Shown: positions 31,290-44,246, numbered from the stretch's first letter. The stretch is DNA of 64,000 nt from Macrobrachium rosenbergii (GCF_040412425.1 NC_089767.1:3784948-3848947); one strand, 5' to 3'. Notes: a model not told the origin generated them from the letters alone. Program-made: numbers and translations.

Positions 31290-32715
31290 CCTCAGGATAA
31301 GGTTATGAATGAAATAAAGACTAGTGTGATTGATAAAAAGCACACGGTGCATATAGGAAATGGCCAATGAAGAATGAGCAAGGCATAGATAATAAATATT
31401 AGAAGCTGACAGACTTGAAAGGACTCAGAGAGGCAATTAGTAGGGCGACTTGAAGGTAAAAATGGAAAGGGTTGTAGAATAAAAAAAACATGAGTGAATT
31501 AATGAAGTAAAAAACGATGGTCAGGGAACATACAGATACACCTGAGAATTTACAGGCAGAATGAGTTAAAAAGAAGTCAACTAATGAAATGTTTGGAAAA
31601 AATGTAAACATCCTGTTTTATGATGAAGAAAAGAACGTTTAGAGAGGATAGCTGACAAGCAATTGGATCTCAGTATGCCAAATGCAAGTGGAGATACAAT
31701 TCCTGAAGCTTAATTAGTTTTCTTTTGATGGAATAAATATCTGGAGGGGTTACTGAATTTCAATAGTAGAGGAGGGGCAAAACTTTATGGGAATGTACTA
31801 AGGTCATTTTAAAACATGCAGAATAAAAGGAGTCGAGAGTTTAATGATTTGCGATTGAGATCTGGCAACTTTGTAATGGAGTGCATCTGGGTTGCTGACT
31901 GAGGTATGTAAGGTTAAATACGATTAAAGGAAAGATTCCAAAGGTAGAGGTAAATAAAAAAATTTTTTGGTCCCTTTTAAAAGGGCCCATCATTGCTTAG
32001 CAAACATGAACAGGTGCATGGAAGGGCCTTCAATGGAAAAATAAATTAAAATAGAAGGCTTAGTAGGGAGAGAAATTATCATGAGGCAGTAGTCTGAGAG
32101 TAAAGAGAAGAACTTTATATGTGGATTACATAAAAACAGAATGCTCATGATAGAACTGAAAAATAAGCAACGTCGAGCGTGTTGGGAATATTCTGTCAAT
32201 AACGACTGGAAAACGTTATGATAAAATCAAAGAATGTATGAAACATCAAGCTCAAATTGATTGGTGTGGTGTAGAGAAAGAATAAGACAATGGTGCATTA
32301 CCATCAGAATGCTGATTAACATTGGTACGGAAAGTGGTGAAAAATGTGTGAGAAAGAGCAGATGCTGGTGGAAATTTGTTGGATGAGACAAGGTGTTGTA
32401 ACAGGATGATGCAGTTGCTGAAAGACTGTAGATGATGCTGCTTTGTTATCTGATGATAGTTAAAAGAAGCTGCAAGCACTGCTGAATGTATTTGCAGGAG
32501 AAGTATGAAAAGAAACCAAGAGTAAGAGCTGGAGAGCAAATGTGAGCGAAAAAGACGTTGCAACGAATATAAATATGGACAGTGAAAGATTGCTCTCACT
32601 AATTGGAAGTACTGAAATTGATGAAGTGGAGAAGAGGAGAGCCAAAGAACAGGCTAGAAAAAACGATAACGGGATCTGCTAAAAAAAGCTGACAGCAGAA
32701 GTTGTACTGTATGTT
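31290..32715 (+). pseudogene. Decayed LINE reverse-transcriptase segment
   Basis: With frameshifts and stops, pieces match the RT style of arthropod non-LTR elements. A DDAALLSDDS block (about 32428) is followed by KKLQALLNVFAGEV and later IGSTEIDEVEKRRAKEQA. An upstream piece resembles the thumb-proximal VCKV...K region. No long frame survives. Clade not assignable. Confidence 0.5.
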
Positions 32716-32723
32716 GGAATGTT

Positions 32724-33009
32724 AAACTGAACTGAACTGAATATAGAATTTAGGTCAAAGTCCAATCGCTGGGACTTGTGAGATCATTCAGCGCTGAAAC
32801 GGACACGAACAGTAAAGGATCTGAAAGGTGTAACGGGAGGAAAACCTCAAAGCAGTTGCACTCTGAATCAATTGTTAGGAGAGGGTGGAAAACAAAATGG
32901 AAAATAATATGAAAGGGGGTACGGTAAAAGAAACGAAAGGGGTTGCAGCTAGGGGCCTAAGGAAGGCACGCTGCAAAGCAGCTCGAGTAATGCCAACAGT
33001 ACACCGGTA
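32724..33009 (+). repeat. Repeat A copy
   Basis: Starts in ACTGAACTGAACTGAATATAG, a clear pentamer run, and ends near AGTACACCGG. Confidence 0.85.
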
Positions 33010-33400
33010 GGAATGTTAAGCTCACTCTTCTTTGGGGATACCAAGCGATTTTCTTAAATCAATCATCGAGAAAAGTACGGTCCAAGGGTAGAGAAACTTT
33101 CGGCAAGAGAAAAAAGGTGGTTAAAAAAGGGTTGGCGTTTTGTCTTAAGATGGCCTTGTCACATGGAAGGAATGTGAGAGGACAGGTCGATATTAAAAGT
33201 GTATAAATAATTCATATATCTTGGACGAAGTAGAAAGCTATCTGGAAAGTTCAAGGTCAAGATTCGTATTTTATAAATAAAGTCAGAGCGTTGTTGGTGA
33301 ACCTTCTATGGGGTGTGTAGCTAGCGGCTGATGCTGTGAGAGTAGTCTGTTAGGTGGATTCATCTTTCATTAAATGTTTAAATGACGAATATAGTTGTTA
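33010..33400. other. No gene seen
   Basis: Unassigned sequence. Short matches to the RT-type purine-rich style suggest old LINE debris. Confidence 0.35.
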
Positions 33401-33404
33401 GTGT

Positions 33405-33669
<265 letters not shown>

Positions 33670-33749
<80 letters not shown>

Positions 33750-33790
33750 GTGTGTGTGCATGTATGTATGTATGTATGTATGTATATGTA
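33670..33790 (+). repeat. (TA)n then (TG)n/(TATG)n
   Basis: TA to about 33747, then TGTGTGTG and TATGTATG steps. Confidence 0.95.
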
Positions 33791-33876
33791 CATACATAAA
33801 ATGTACCGAGTGAAGAAAAATAAAATAATGTGATTCAATTATGTACATTTACATATTTCCAGAACACTGACTGATA

Positions 33877-33879
<3 letters not shown>

Positions 33880-33939
<60 letters not shown>
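33880..33939 (+). repeat. (GA)n microsatellite
   Basis: Pure run of about 60 bases. Confidence 0.95.
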
Positions 33940-33942
<3 letters not shown>

Positions 33943-34182
33943 CACATACACGGACTGGCTTAGCGAGAAAAGCCAGTCAAAACCAGAGAATTAATCGAAT
34001 GATTGATGGTGAATGCGCAAAGGGAGAAAAAAAAAAAAAAAAAACAGGAGCTGCAAAAAGTGGACTGCACATCCATCTTGTGAAATATTCCATAACAGGC
34101 CCTCGTACTGAAGCTCGGGTAATGCAAGTACCTGCGTGCCTTCAGCCAGGTACCTTTTGTAACACCACCTTTCGTAAGCGAC

Positions 34183-34400
34183 ACTGCCCTAAAATGGAAG
34201 ATTGCAGTATCTGCAACAATACATAACTGAGAAAAATGGTAGGTACTGCAGTTTTCTCTTGCCTTACTACTGATTTTGCAGATACTGCAAACTGGACCCC
34301 CTAAATACTCGAGGAAAGCACTGAAGAATCATTCTGAAATTGCAGTAACTTGTGTAATAGTGTTTCACGAGCCCAGTGGGTGGCATATCTCAATTTCAGA
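34183..34400 (+). repeat. Family D repeat, copy 1
   Basis: CTGCCCTAAAATGGAAGATT, TGCAGATACTGCAAACTGG and ACGAGCCCAGTGGGTGGCAT are shared (partly inverted) with 46903-47045. Confidence 0.55.
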
Positions 34401-34510
34401 AATTTTGCACGGGTAAGGAATGGTTTTTGCTAATTATAAATATATGCAAAAAATAAGAAGGCAGAAATGTCTACTATTGCAAACAATTAGCATATTTTTT
34501 GCTGGGAATG

Positions 34511-34768
34511 TAGAATAGAATATAGAATTTATGCCAAAGGTTAAGCGCTGGGACCTACGAGATCATTCATCGCTGAAACGGAAATTGGCAGTAAAAATGT
34601 TTGAAAAGTGTAACAGTAGGAAAAATACGCAGTTGCACTATTGCAATATGCATCAATTGTTAAGGGAGGGTGGCAAGTATGATGGAAGAAAGAAAATATC
34701 AACGGAGTTACAGTAAAATGAATGAAAGCTATTGCTGCTATGGGCTCAAGCAACGCTGCAAAGAAAAT
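34511..34768 (+). repeat. Repeat A copy, diverged
   Basis: AGAATAGAATATAGAATTTA start; end lost after GCAACGCTGCAAAG. Confidence 0.8.
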
Positions 34769-34910
34769 ATGTTCCTGATATAAATGTGAAGTACTGTTCA
34801 ATATTACTTATGGCATTCCTCGCTCTTAAAATAATGACAGTGAAGTGTTGCATATTATTTGTTAGTAAATGAGAATTCAAAATATATTTACACACTTACG
34901 TACAAGATCC

Positions 34911-35283
34911 TTTTTTGTTTTCTGAAAAGGAAACTATTGTAAAGGGTTTCTGTCCGTCCGCAACTTTTCTGTCCGCACTTTTTCTGTCTGCCCTCAGATC
35001 TTAAAAACTACCGAGGCTATGAGGCTGCAAATTGGCATGTTGATCATCCACCCTCCAATCATCAGACATACCAAATTGCAGCCCTCTAGCCTCAATAGTT
35101 TTTATTTTATCTAAGGTTAAAGTTAGCCACAATCAGTGTCTAGCAACGGTATAGAGCAAGCCACCACCGGTCCGTGGTTAAAGTCTTCATGGGCCACGGC
35201 TCATAGAGCATTATAGCGAGACCACCAAAAGATAGATCTATTTTCGGTGACCTTGATTATACGCTGTACAGAAAACTCGAACG
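34911..35283 (+). mobile_element. Element C, copy 4
   Basis: TTTTCTGAAAAGGAAACTAT at the left, central inverted repeat, AAAGATAGATCTATTTTCGG hairpin, CAGAAAACTCGA at the right. Confidence 0.8.
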
Positions 35284-35499
35284 GGTTGTGCCGCAGAGGG
35301 CGGAGCCTTAAAGATAGACCCTTGTGTACTGAGTCGCTATGGACGATGCTGCTAGTCCACTGGCTATCTCTTGACTTCGGCTGGTATAAGTTAATCTCAT
35401 AAAGCTAGATTTTGCGGATGTTAGATATTCAGTCCGCAAATTCAAATTTCATTCCATCCTTTTCCAAAGGCTAGCATGGATTTATATCTCTTACTTTAA

Positions 35500-35855
35500 A
35501 ATATCGTACATCATGAGTTGTTATCTAATTCACAAAAACCTCTTACTTGACGATATTGTACATCATGAGTTGTTATCTAATTCACAAATGCCTCTTACTT
35601 TACGATATTGTACATCATGAGCTGTTATCTAATTCACAAAAGCTTCTTACTTTACGATATCGTACATCATGAGTTGTTATCTAATTCACAAAAGCCTCTT
35701 ACTTTAAGATATCGTACATCATGAGTTATCTAATTCACAAACGCCTCTTTCTTTACGATATCTCATGAGTTATCTAATCACAAACGGTTGTTATCTTTAA
35801 TATCTTACAAAAATCTAATTCACTTTACGATGTCGTACATCGTGAGTTGTTACTT
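35500..35855 (+). repeat. Minisatellite of about 52 bp, roughly 7 units
   Basis: Unit includes CTCTTACTTTACGATAT, CGTACATCATGAGTTG and TTATCTAATTCACAAA. The last units are shortened. Confidence 0.85.
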
Positions 35856-35941
35856 AATTCACAAAAAATCGAGTACTTTCCCGGAAAGAAATTCCCAACT
35901 AAAAAATTAAATTCAATTATCAACTATGAAGGTAATCCGGC

Positions 35942-35944
<3 letters not shown>

Positions 35945-36015
<71 letters not shown>
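35945..36015 (+). repeat. (GA)n microsatellite
   Basis: Pure run of about 71 bases. Confidence 0.95.
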
Positions 36016-36019
<4 letters not shown>

Positions 36020-36244
36020 ATTTAGAAATGAGAAAAATGACTACGTTCTAACAGCAATGATTACCATAAAGAAACAGCAGACAGATTAGTTTCTTACAGT
36101 TAAAGAGGCTCTAAATCAGACTAATTAGGTGTGATTGAGTGGGCTTCTTTTTCCTCGCGTAGAACGAAGAGAAATTGTGAGAGTTGGTATTGTTCTTAAA
36201 CTGATACCCATTTTCGTAAGAACGTACCCATCAAACTATGTGCA

Positions 36245-36549
36245 GAATACACAGAATTTTGGCCAAAGGCCAAGCACTGGGACCCATGAGGTCATTCAGC
36301 AATGAAATGAAAATTGAGAGTAAGTGGTTTGAAAGGTGTAACAGGAGGAAAACCTCGCAGTTGCACTATGAAACAACTGTTAGGAGAGGATGGAGAGTCA
36401 GACGAAAGAAAGCGAATATGAACGGAGGTACAGTTAAAGGAATGAAAGGAGTTGCAGCTAGGGGCCGAAAGGACGCTGCAAAGAACCTTAAGTAATGCTT
36501 ACAGTGCGCCGTCTGAGGTGCACTGACAGCACTACCCCCTTACGGGGAT
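36245..36549 (+). repeat. Repeat A copy
   Basis: Complete-looking, ending in the GTGCGCCGTCTGAGGTGCAC hairpin and CCCCCTTACGGGG. Confidence 0.85.
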
Positions 36550-37735
36550 CAAACTATGTATAATATGGATAGATTTAGCCAAGGCAGAAAGCGCACCTTA
36601 TGCCGAATAACCTTGACCACTGGTATTTCCATCATAAAAGTCAGCAACTGCCAAACCGAATCATTTTTTCATTTAAGATACCAATATTTATCAAATCGAT
36701 ATATCATATGTAGCACTTTTTGAACTGCTTTTAAAACAAATACATACATTTGATCGCAGGCGATAAATCGTCAAACCTTCGTTCACATCCAACATAAGAA
36801 CATCACCTGGAGGGAGTCATTCAGTGTAGGATTTCAACGAATTCCAGCAAAATCCGTTCATCTTCTTATCAGGTCAACCTTATCGAAATTCCTTTAGTGC
36901 CAATATCAATGGCATTAGAAGGTGGTTTAAGAAGTAGGTATGCAAAAAAAAGGGGGACCTAGGGAGGAGACTGGCAAAATGCCAAGGTGATGGTGCCATG
37001 GTAGAACTACCCTACACATTCAGGGTCATTTCGATCGAGATCCAGATCAATGGAACGAGAGGAAGGCAGGGAGAGCGGGGGAGAGGAGGAGGAGGAAGGG
37101 AGGGAGGGGGGGCGGTGAAATCGAGAGAGCGCCGACGGTGTCTGTAGGTATACGAAGCAACTAAATTAGAAATAAAATATATACTAAATATTCCGTTCCA
37201 TGTTCGACAAGATTTACACGTGATCATAAACCAAAGAAGAAAAACAATCTCTCCCAAAAATTATCAAAGCATGGTTAGGAATTCATAAAAATCAATCAAA
37301 AAATAAGAACGAGATTGCAAAAAAACGCCAGTAAGTGAGGAAAATGGTCAGCGAAAGTAGTCCAGATTGTTAAAGACTAAAATAAAGGACTATGTACAGC
37401 GGAATAAATCTCTGCAAGACCTAAGATTTGAAGAACAGTTACAGTCCTTGTTATTTCAGATTCAACTGAAATGCACCATTGATACAAATTTCCATTTAAA
37501 ACACCCAATCAAAAATTATCTATGCATATAAATTATTTCATATTTCATCAGTTATTTAACCATTTGTCTTATGAGGAACTAGAACGAGGTGAGACTGCAT
37601 ACTGGTTTGTAGCAAAGCTACAAAAAATATTTTAACAGCTGGATCAGAATGGTTGAATGCAGAAAAGAGTTTAAGTAACCTAGCAGAGTTGCTCATCAGA
37701 GAACAGTTCATCAATAGCTGTTTCACCAAAATGGC
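36550..37735. other. No gene seen
   Basis: A GA/GGA-rich patch at about 37055-37110. Otherwise unassigned. Confidence 0.4.
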
Positions 37736-37737
37736 AC

Positions 37738-38026
37738 TGTCCTTAGTTCCTCGCTGGGGGAGCGGGTTCCATTCTCAGCTACCACTCTGTTGGTCACGAG
37801 TTCGAATCTCCGACCGGCCAGTGAAGAACAAGAGGAATTTGTTTCTGGTGATAGAAATTCATTTCTCACTATAATGTGGTTCGACTCACAATAAGCTGTA
37901 GGCCCCGTTGCTAGGTAACCAATTGGTTCTTAGCCACGTAAAAATAAATCTAATCCTTCGGGCCAGCCCTAGGAGAGCTGTTAATCAGCTCAGTGGTCTG
38001 GTTAAACTAAGATATACTTAACTTAA
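37738..38026 (+). mobile_element. SINE-1, near full length
   Basis: tRNA-like head (CCTCGCTGGGGGAGCGGG ... GAGTTCGAATCTCCGACC with a B box), then the body CGTTGCTAGGTAACCAATTG, ATCCTTCGGGCCAGCCCTAG and TTAATCAGCTCAGTGGTCTG, ending GATATACTTAACTT. It abuts the gag remnant of the Ty3/gypsy fossil. Confidence 0.8.
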
Positions 38027-38029
38027 GGG

Positions 38030-40760
38030 AAAAAATGCCAGAAGACATCGGTGAGATAGTGAGCCTGGCTAAGCAGTACTACAAAGCTCATGGTTTGAGG
38101 TAGTGGGATGCCTGAAGCCGATGAAAAAGTCTTGTGGGAGTATCCAGAAACCCAGTGACTACAAGACAGTTGAGCAGAAGCAGACAGACAAGAGGGAAGG
38201 TGGTGCTCTGTGCCACAAGCCAGGACACCTAGCCAAGAACTGTGCTAATTAAACTTTTAACCATTGCCTACGTTGAAGAACTTCGTGACCCCCAGCGGTC
38301 AGCTAAGAGCTTGTTCAGCAAACATTTAGATTACCCGGACTGTTACAAAAAGCAAAATAAATAAATAAATACAAAGTCTCAATGATCTGCAAGCTCATGA
38401 CAATTTGAGACTAGCATTACATTTATTTGATTAGCGCCAATAATGATATGCATTACTAAGTAGTGTTTGTATTTTCAGTTTTTGCTACTTACTCATCTAC
38501 TGATCTATTCATTCTTATAAACTGATTGATGAATTAGATGAGTAAAAAGTAGAAAACTGGGGTGAAAGGGGGAAAGGGAGGCCTAGATAATGCATGTTTA
38601 ATTGGAATGACCTTGAAAGGTGAGTTAGAAAAAGGAATCTTGTTTATATGTACTTAACACCCCAGTCAAAACATCAGCTCTCTGTATATTTATGTACTAA
38701 ACAGTGTAGGTAAAATTGGTGTGCTATATAAATGCACATACTGAATGGTTAAAGGGTTAAGAATAAGACAGCTGAAGTTCAAGCAAAAGGTAGCCAGGGT
38801 TACGATATGTGAAGAAAGTTCATATCTTAGTTTAACAAAGACCACTGAGCTGGTTAACAGCCTCCTAGGGTTACAATTTATTTTACGTGAAAGAACCAAT
38901 TGGTTACCTAGCAACGGGACATACAGCTTATTGTGGAGCAAAGGGGAGGTGACCACTATCATGATTTGTGAGTTTGTCAACATAGCCAATGGAGCGAGAC
39001 TACCTGTTGTGTCAGAAGCATGCCGATCTGAGGAACAGAGGACGAGACACGGTAGTTTACTAGTTGTGAAAGTTATGTAGGCAAGGAGGAAGTGATAGTG
39101 CTACGAGATAAAGGTAGTACAAGTTCAATTGTTTATAGAAGTTTGCTAAATGAAGACCCAATGATTGATAAGAAATGGGTCTGTACACTCATAGTGAGGT
39201 ATGTAAACACACTTTACTATGGACGAGAATTGCATGCTATGAGCCTCGATAACCCCATTTATGACCTTATGCTTGGAAATATTTCAGGTATTAAGGACCT
39301 GCAGAAGTGGCTACAGAAGAGGCTGAGAGGTTCAAGAAAGCTGTAAGAAAAGAAAAGCCAGAGGAGAATGATGCATGGACTGATTGGGAACAATATGCTG
39401 AAACCATGACAGTAGCAGTTGTAACCATAGCCCAAGTACAGCAAAAGAAATACATCAAGCCAGTAGTAGTAGCTTTTAGCATCCTGCATGTAGGAGCAGA
39501 GCAGTTAAGGCAAGTCAGCAGAAGGATCCCATCTAGTAAAGTAGTTGGAAAGAGCCAAGAATGATGAAGAATACATTACCAAAGGTGAAGGAACTTTTGT
39601 ATTAAAAGTTATTAATGCTATATTATGTCGTGTTTTCCAGGAAAACTCAGCTGGAGAAGAATTGCTAATCCTATTGCCAGAGGTATATATTTACCGAGTG
39701 ATGATATTGACCCATAAGTCTATTTTTGGTGGCTGTCTTGGAGGTGAGAAGACTGTGGACCAAATAACCAGGATTTTCTATTGGCTGGAAGTGGTTGTGG
39801 ATGTCTCCAGATTTTTCAGATCCTACGACGTTTGCCAGGAGATTACACCAATGGGCTGTAGCAGTAAAATACCACTAAGAAAGATGGCATTACTGGAGGA
39901 GTCATTCTAGAAGGTAACAGCAGACCTGACTGAACCTATATTGCCGGTGTCAGAGAAGGGCAACAGGTACATCACGATGGTGGTGGAGTTACCCAGGGGC
40001 ACTGCTTGAGGTTTTCAGTAGGGCAGGATTCCCCCAAGGAAATGCTCAGGACTGAGGTACCCAGTTCACTTCTGAAATGCTGAAGGAGGGAAGCAGTCTA
40101 GTGAGCACCAAGCAACTGTTCTAGATGCCACATGACCCAAGATATAATGGATTATGTGAAAGGATGTGCAGTTTGCTGAAGTCCATGCTGAAGAAGATGA
40201 GCCATGAGACAACCAATGACAGGCACTGGTATCCACTAGAGATCTTGTTCACATATTGAGAAGTACAGCAATCAAACATCTGCTCTTCACCATTCAAGCT
40301 ATTGTACAACAGAACAGTTATAGGACCATTACAGATTTTCAAGGAATTGTAGACCAGAGACTGTGATTATGAAGTACACAATACCTAACAGTACATGCTA
40401 GAACTGAGAAGCTGCCTTGAAGAGATTTCAACTAGCCAGGGAGTTTGCATGAGACATAGGAATGCTAGAAGCATCACTATGACAATTGGACTAGAGTTGT
40501 CAGTTTAAGATGGTACAGTAAGTGTTAAGTGTTGTTATCAATGGCAGCAAACAAACTGAAATAGCAATGGAGAGGACCTTACGAAATCAAGGTAGTGGTT
40601 AACCACATGTGCTACAGAGTTGATGTAGGTGGAGAACTGAAGACTGTTCATACAAACATACTGACCACCTACGAGTATATTGAGAGAGAAGTTAATGAAT
40701 GAGCAAAAACTGCTGATGAAGAAAAAGATGACAAAGAGAGTCCTTCACTGAGGAGGAAGT
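38030..40760 (+). pseudogene. Ty3/gypsy remnant with Gmr1-like order (gag-protease-integrase)
   Basis: Broken frames appear in the order of a pol gene. A Gag C-terminus reads PEDIGEIVSLAKQYYKAHG (38035). A zinc knuckle lacks its first Cys (ALCHKPGHLAKNC, about 38206). The protease has DKG in place of DTG, with DNPIYDLMLGNISG (39092-39346). Integrase HHCC has one His changed to Cys and one Cys to Tyr (HKSIFGGCLG, RSYDVCQ; 39690-39840). The core is degraded at 39910-40350, and a GPY/F module follows (WRGPYEIKVV ... VHTNIL, about 40560-40700). No RT or RNase H lies between protease and integrase. Stops and frameshifts throughout. Clear LTRs were not found. Confidence 0.75.
38823..38945 (-). mobile_element. 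Diverged SINE-1 fragment inside the gypsy remnant
   Basis: CTTAGTTTAACAAAGACCAC, GAACCAATTGGTTACC and AGCAACGGGACATACAGC match the SINE-1 minus strand. Confidence 0.65.
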
Positions 40761-41110
40761 GGATGAGGACCAGGTAATTCCGGGAGGCTGTCTTGAACTT
40801 CAACCCAGAAGCAACAATTTAAGCAAGCAGCATTTTAAACTGTTGTCAAAGTATACGTTATATGATTTTCCCACTTTATCTCCGTTTAAAATACTTTGTG
40901 TACTTTCTCCCTTGTACCACATCTTTATCGCTAAACTAACAAAGGAAATATATGATCTTCACAAAGAGTTTAGATATATTCGCCGTAAATTGCCAGAGTT
41001 AAAACCACAGAAGCAGAAGGAGTATTTGAAGATGATTAACTATCAGATTGCAGTCATGCAATCAGAAGGGAAGTAGAGAGAAAGAATAAAAATAGTGAGA
41101 AGTGGGAGAG
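40761..41110 (+). other. Unassigned frame after the gypsy remnant
   Basis: A 105-codon frame (40759-41076) with a Lys/Glu-rich end (KLPELKPQKQKEYLKMINYQ) is open but not recognised. It is probably not part of the retroelement RT, which should follow here in an intact Gmr1-like element. Confidence 0.3.
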
Positions 41111-42292
41111 GGAATGAGAAGTTTAGTTAAAAAATCAGTTTAATGGAGACCAAAGCCAGGTTGTGCATAGGGATACTGAAGGATGGATAAGGTAGGTAAG
41201 ACATAAGTTGTTCTATAGGTAAATAAATGCAGAGAAAGAATTTTGGGCAAATGAATCTCAAATGCAGCCTTGGGCTGGTGCAGTGAGTATTTTGAGGACT
41301 TGCTGAAGGTGGAAAATAAAAGAAAGGCAGAGCTGAATGATGCATGAGTGGAAGGAGTTAGGACAAGTTTGAAAACGCTTGTGGAATTAACTGTTGAAGA
41401 AAAAGGAGGACAATTAAGAGATTAAAAAATGGAAATGCATAAGGCATTAACATATGGTAGTGAAAGTGTGACTGAGTATCTGACCAGAGTTTGTAAGTGC
41501 GTTTGAATGAAGGAAAAACTCTGAAACAATGGGAAAATGAATAACCATTCCTTTCTATAAAAGCAAAGGTGATAAACGAAACTGTATGGATTAGGGGCCA
41601 TAACTTTTCTTCGTATACCAAAGAACTGTATGGAAAGATTTTTATCGCAAAGGTGACATAAGATTTGTTAGGGTATAGGAATGTCAGTTTTGAAAACTGA
41701 GAGGGTGTGTATGACTGTACTGACTGAAACTCAGTGTAAAAGGTGTTCAGAATACCTGCACAGAAAATAAGTTTTTGACAGCAATTACAAGTTTTCAAGT
41801 TAAAACTAAAGCAAATGTTGGAGCTTTTAAGATGGGAGAGTGATTGGTTTGGCTTAAAAATACGAAAGATCAAAGAAACAGCAGCAGATCTAGTGCTAAG
41901 TGGTGGGACAAGAAGGTGGGTCATGAATGGAGTCTTAGGAATGTATGAAGTTTACTGTTTAAGCAACGCCCCTCCATGACAGGGAAGGGAGGATGGTCAA
42001 TGAGAATAAAAGTAGAAGGGGGAACCTGCTATGGAGATGAATCACTTACACAGAATTAAAAAAGGAAAACATGCGGAGAAATGACAGAGTGGTTACAGTG
42101 GTACCGTAGGTAAACGGACGGGTCAGGGTGTGTTGCGTTGACTCGATCATGTGGAAAGAACAGAATCTGGCAGAGACTGGTGAAAAGAGTACACAGTTCA
42201 GGCGTGTTTTTATGGAAGGATGAGATGCAGATAGATGGCATGAAAGAAGTATTCGAATGAAGAGGCCAAAAATACAGAGATTAATGTTGGGT
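41111..42292 (+). pseudogene. Decayed LINE reverse-transcriptase and tail
   Basis: Pieces read YGSESVTEYLTRVCKCV, then an interrupted RT segment, then a C-terminal style RLVKRVHSSGVF segment near 42160 typical of arthropod non-LTR RT ends. Multiple stops and frameshifts. Confidence 0.5.
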
Positions 42293-42840
42293 GCAAAAAA
42301 GAGGTGAAGGTTGCAGTGTGTATACAGGGTTCAATATGCTGCAAGTGAGCCCTCTGTGCAGGCTAGTGTTGCGAGAATTCCCTGCAAGGGGTTCATTCAC
42401 GACTCAGAGTGACCGTAATAGTGACCATCGTTTTTACATGCTTTTATTTAACTTCACTTCTATGTCTGTCAGCCTGTCTGTTTGGGTCAAAACTTGTAAC
42501 TCAATTTTCAACCTGTTCCCTTCATCCGACGGACTTGAAATTTCGTATGGTTACTCAATCCCAGTGACAATACAATCTTACATGATCAGTGGGTCAGCAG
42601 TGACCTCTAATGACCCTACAGTGACCTCTCTCAGTATCTCAGGATTTGTGTGGAAATCTTCGGATTTTTCATACCTTCTTTGACTTGGTAGAATAAGTTC
42701 ATAACTCTACGCATTTTTCAAACTGTCTCTAGCTCGACAGGATATCACGTTCAATTTCGTTAGCTACAATCATAAACTGGCTACAATTTCTGTCAAAACT
42801 GAAAAGTATAAAATAAAAAAAAATTAAAAATGTAAAACAC
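42293..42840. other. No gene confirmed
   Basis: A 130-codon frame at 42291-42683 has no recognisable domain and no splice context; TGACCTCTAATGACCC and CAGTGACCTCTC steps near 42600 look repetitive. Confidence 0.35.
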
Positions 42841-42841
42841 G

Positions 42842-43091
42842 TTTTTATTAAAATGCACTAAAACGTAAAAAGTAATTTTTTGAGACACGTCAGGATTTTC
42901 TTACAATTAATCATGTCTACAAAAATAAAAGCGTGGAGGAAATGCAACAAGAAATATATTTTTTTTATTCTTGTAGAATTTCCTTCCATGTTTGGCGCCC
43001 ACGCTTTTCTTTTTGTAGACAAGATTAAATGTAAGAAAATCCTGGCGTCTCAAAAAATTACTTTTTACTTTTTAGTGCATTTTAATAAAAG
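42842..43091 (+). mobile_element. Fold-back element of about 250 bp
   Basis: TTTATTAAAATGCACTAAAA at the left and TTTTTAGTGCATTTTAATAA at the right are inverted. Inversion continues through AGGATTTTCTTACA and TGTCTACAAAAA almost to the centre near 42967. Confidence 0.85.
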
Positions 43092-43249
43092 TTTAAAAAA
43101 TATTTTTTTATTTTTATTTCTTTTCTCGGGAAGCGTATCCTGATATGGGAAACTGATTGATATTAAATATATATAAATAAATAAATAAACAAATATATAT
43201 ACATACATATATACATATATGAATGAATTTTATCACATCACCGTGATTC

Positions 43250-43416
43250 ATAAACAAGCATTAAGCTACAAATGTCATTTAACATCCAAATCGCTCTACC
43301 TCGGAAAAAATATATTTTCATACATGTTACCTGAAGGGGAATATTTTAGTTGATATATTATTTCCGAGGTAGAGCGAACTGGATATTAAAAGGACGTTTG
43401 TAGCTTAATGCTTATA
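43250..43416 (+). mobile_element. Fold-back element of about 165 bp
   Basis: AAGCATTAAGCTACAAATGT and CGCTCTACCTCGGAA at the left are inverted at the right (TTCCGAGGTAGAGCG, ACGTTTGTAGCTTAATGCTT). Confidence 0.85.
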
Positions 43417-43729
43417 TATAATAACGAGCAGTGAATTTCGAATAAAGTAAACCATCCAAAGCAACTTTCACTTGCTCATTAAATATTATGCTAATATCAA
43501 CATTACAAGTAAGTTATTCAACCGAATAGATACAGCGCATACACGAACATACACAAATGCCCCCATCTAACATTCTGTACAGTTCAGGGGAGACAACAGG
43601 ATTGGCTAAACTCCTTGTAGCTGCAAGTCGTCTGGTTCCAGTCTGGATGAAATTAGATAGAAATTTTACAAAAAAAAAAAAAAAAAAAGTAAGAGAACAA
43701 GGAAAAAAACTGCACGACGGGGTGTGCAC

Positions 43730-43730
<1 letters not shown>
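43417..43730. other. No gene seen
   Basis: Includes an A-run at about 43670-43688. Nothing else recognised. Confidence 0.4.
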
Positions 43731-43732
<2 letters not shown>

Positions 43733-43760
<28 letters not shown>

Positions 43761-43877
43761 GCTGTGAGTCAGTGTGTGTGTGTGTGTAAGAGAGGATTTC
43801 TTCGGCACTAAACCGTCGGGTCAGCGTCCTATACCGAGGCGGTAAGTGAAAGTGGTAGCTTGCTGCTAATGCAGGTC

Positions 43878-43945
<68 letters not shown>
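43733..43945 (+). repeat. (TG)n and (GA)n microsatellites
   Basis: TG at about 43733-43788 with a break, GA at about 43879-43944. Confidence 0.95.
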
Positions 43946-43947
<2 letters not shown>

Positions 43948-44194
43948 TTTCCGGAAAATTAGCCAACAGACTAACAGTCTGTTATGGTTCAAAACTGAAG
44001 CCTAATGGTCGTGTTTTCCTGAGAAGTGAGTTTCTTGACAATTAGCAATTTTTCCTGCCTCTCTGTTCTTTTAATAACTTACCTGTCTTTTCTGTGTTAC
44101 CCTACATGCATACGGAACTGTTGTTATACATGCAAGTAAATGCATATACATAAAATAGCTTCTGTGATTATAAATCAGCGCATGACGACAGACA

Positions 44195-44198
<4 letters not shown>

Positions 44199-44246
<48 letters not shown>
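44199..44246 (+). repeat. (CT)n/(CA)n microsatellite
   Basis: CT run turning directly into CA. Confidence 0.95.

Noticed and set aside
37055..37110. G/A-rich patch as a possible regulatory or G-quadruplex element
   Set aside because: GGA/GAGG runs are common here and there is no gene nearby to link it to.
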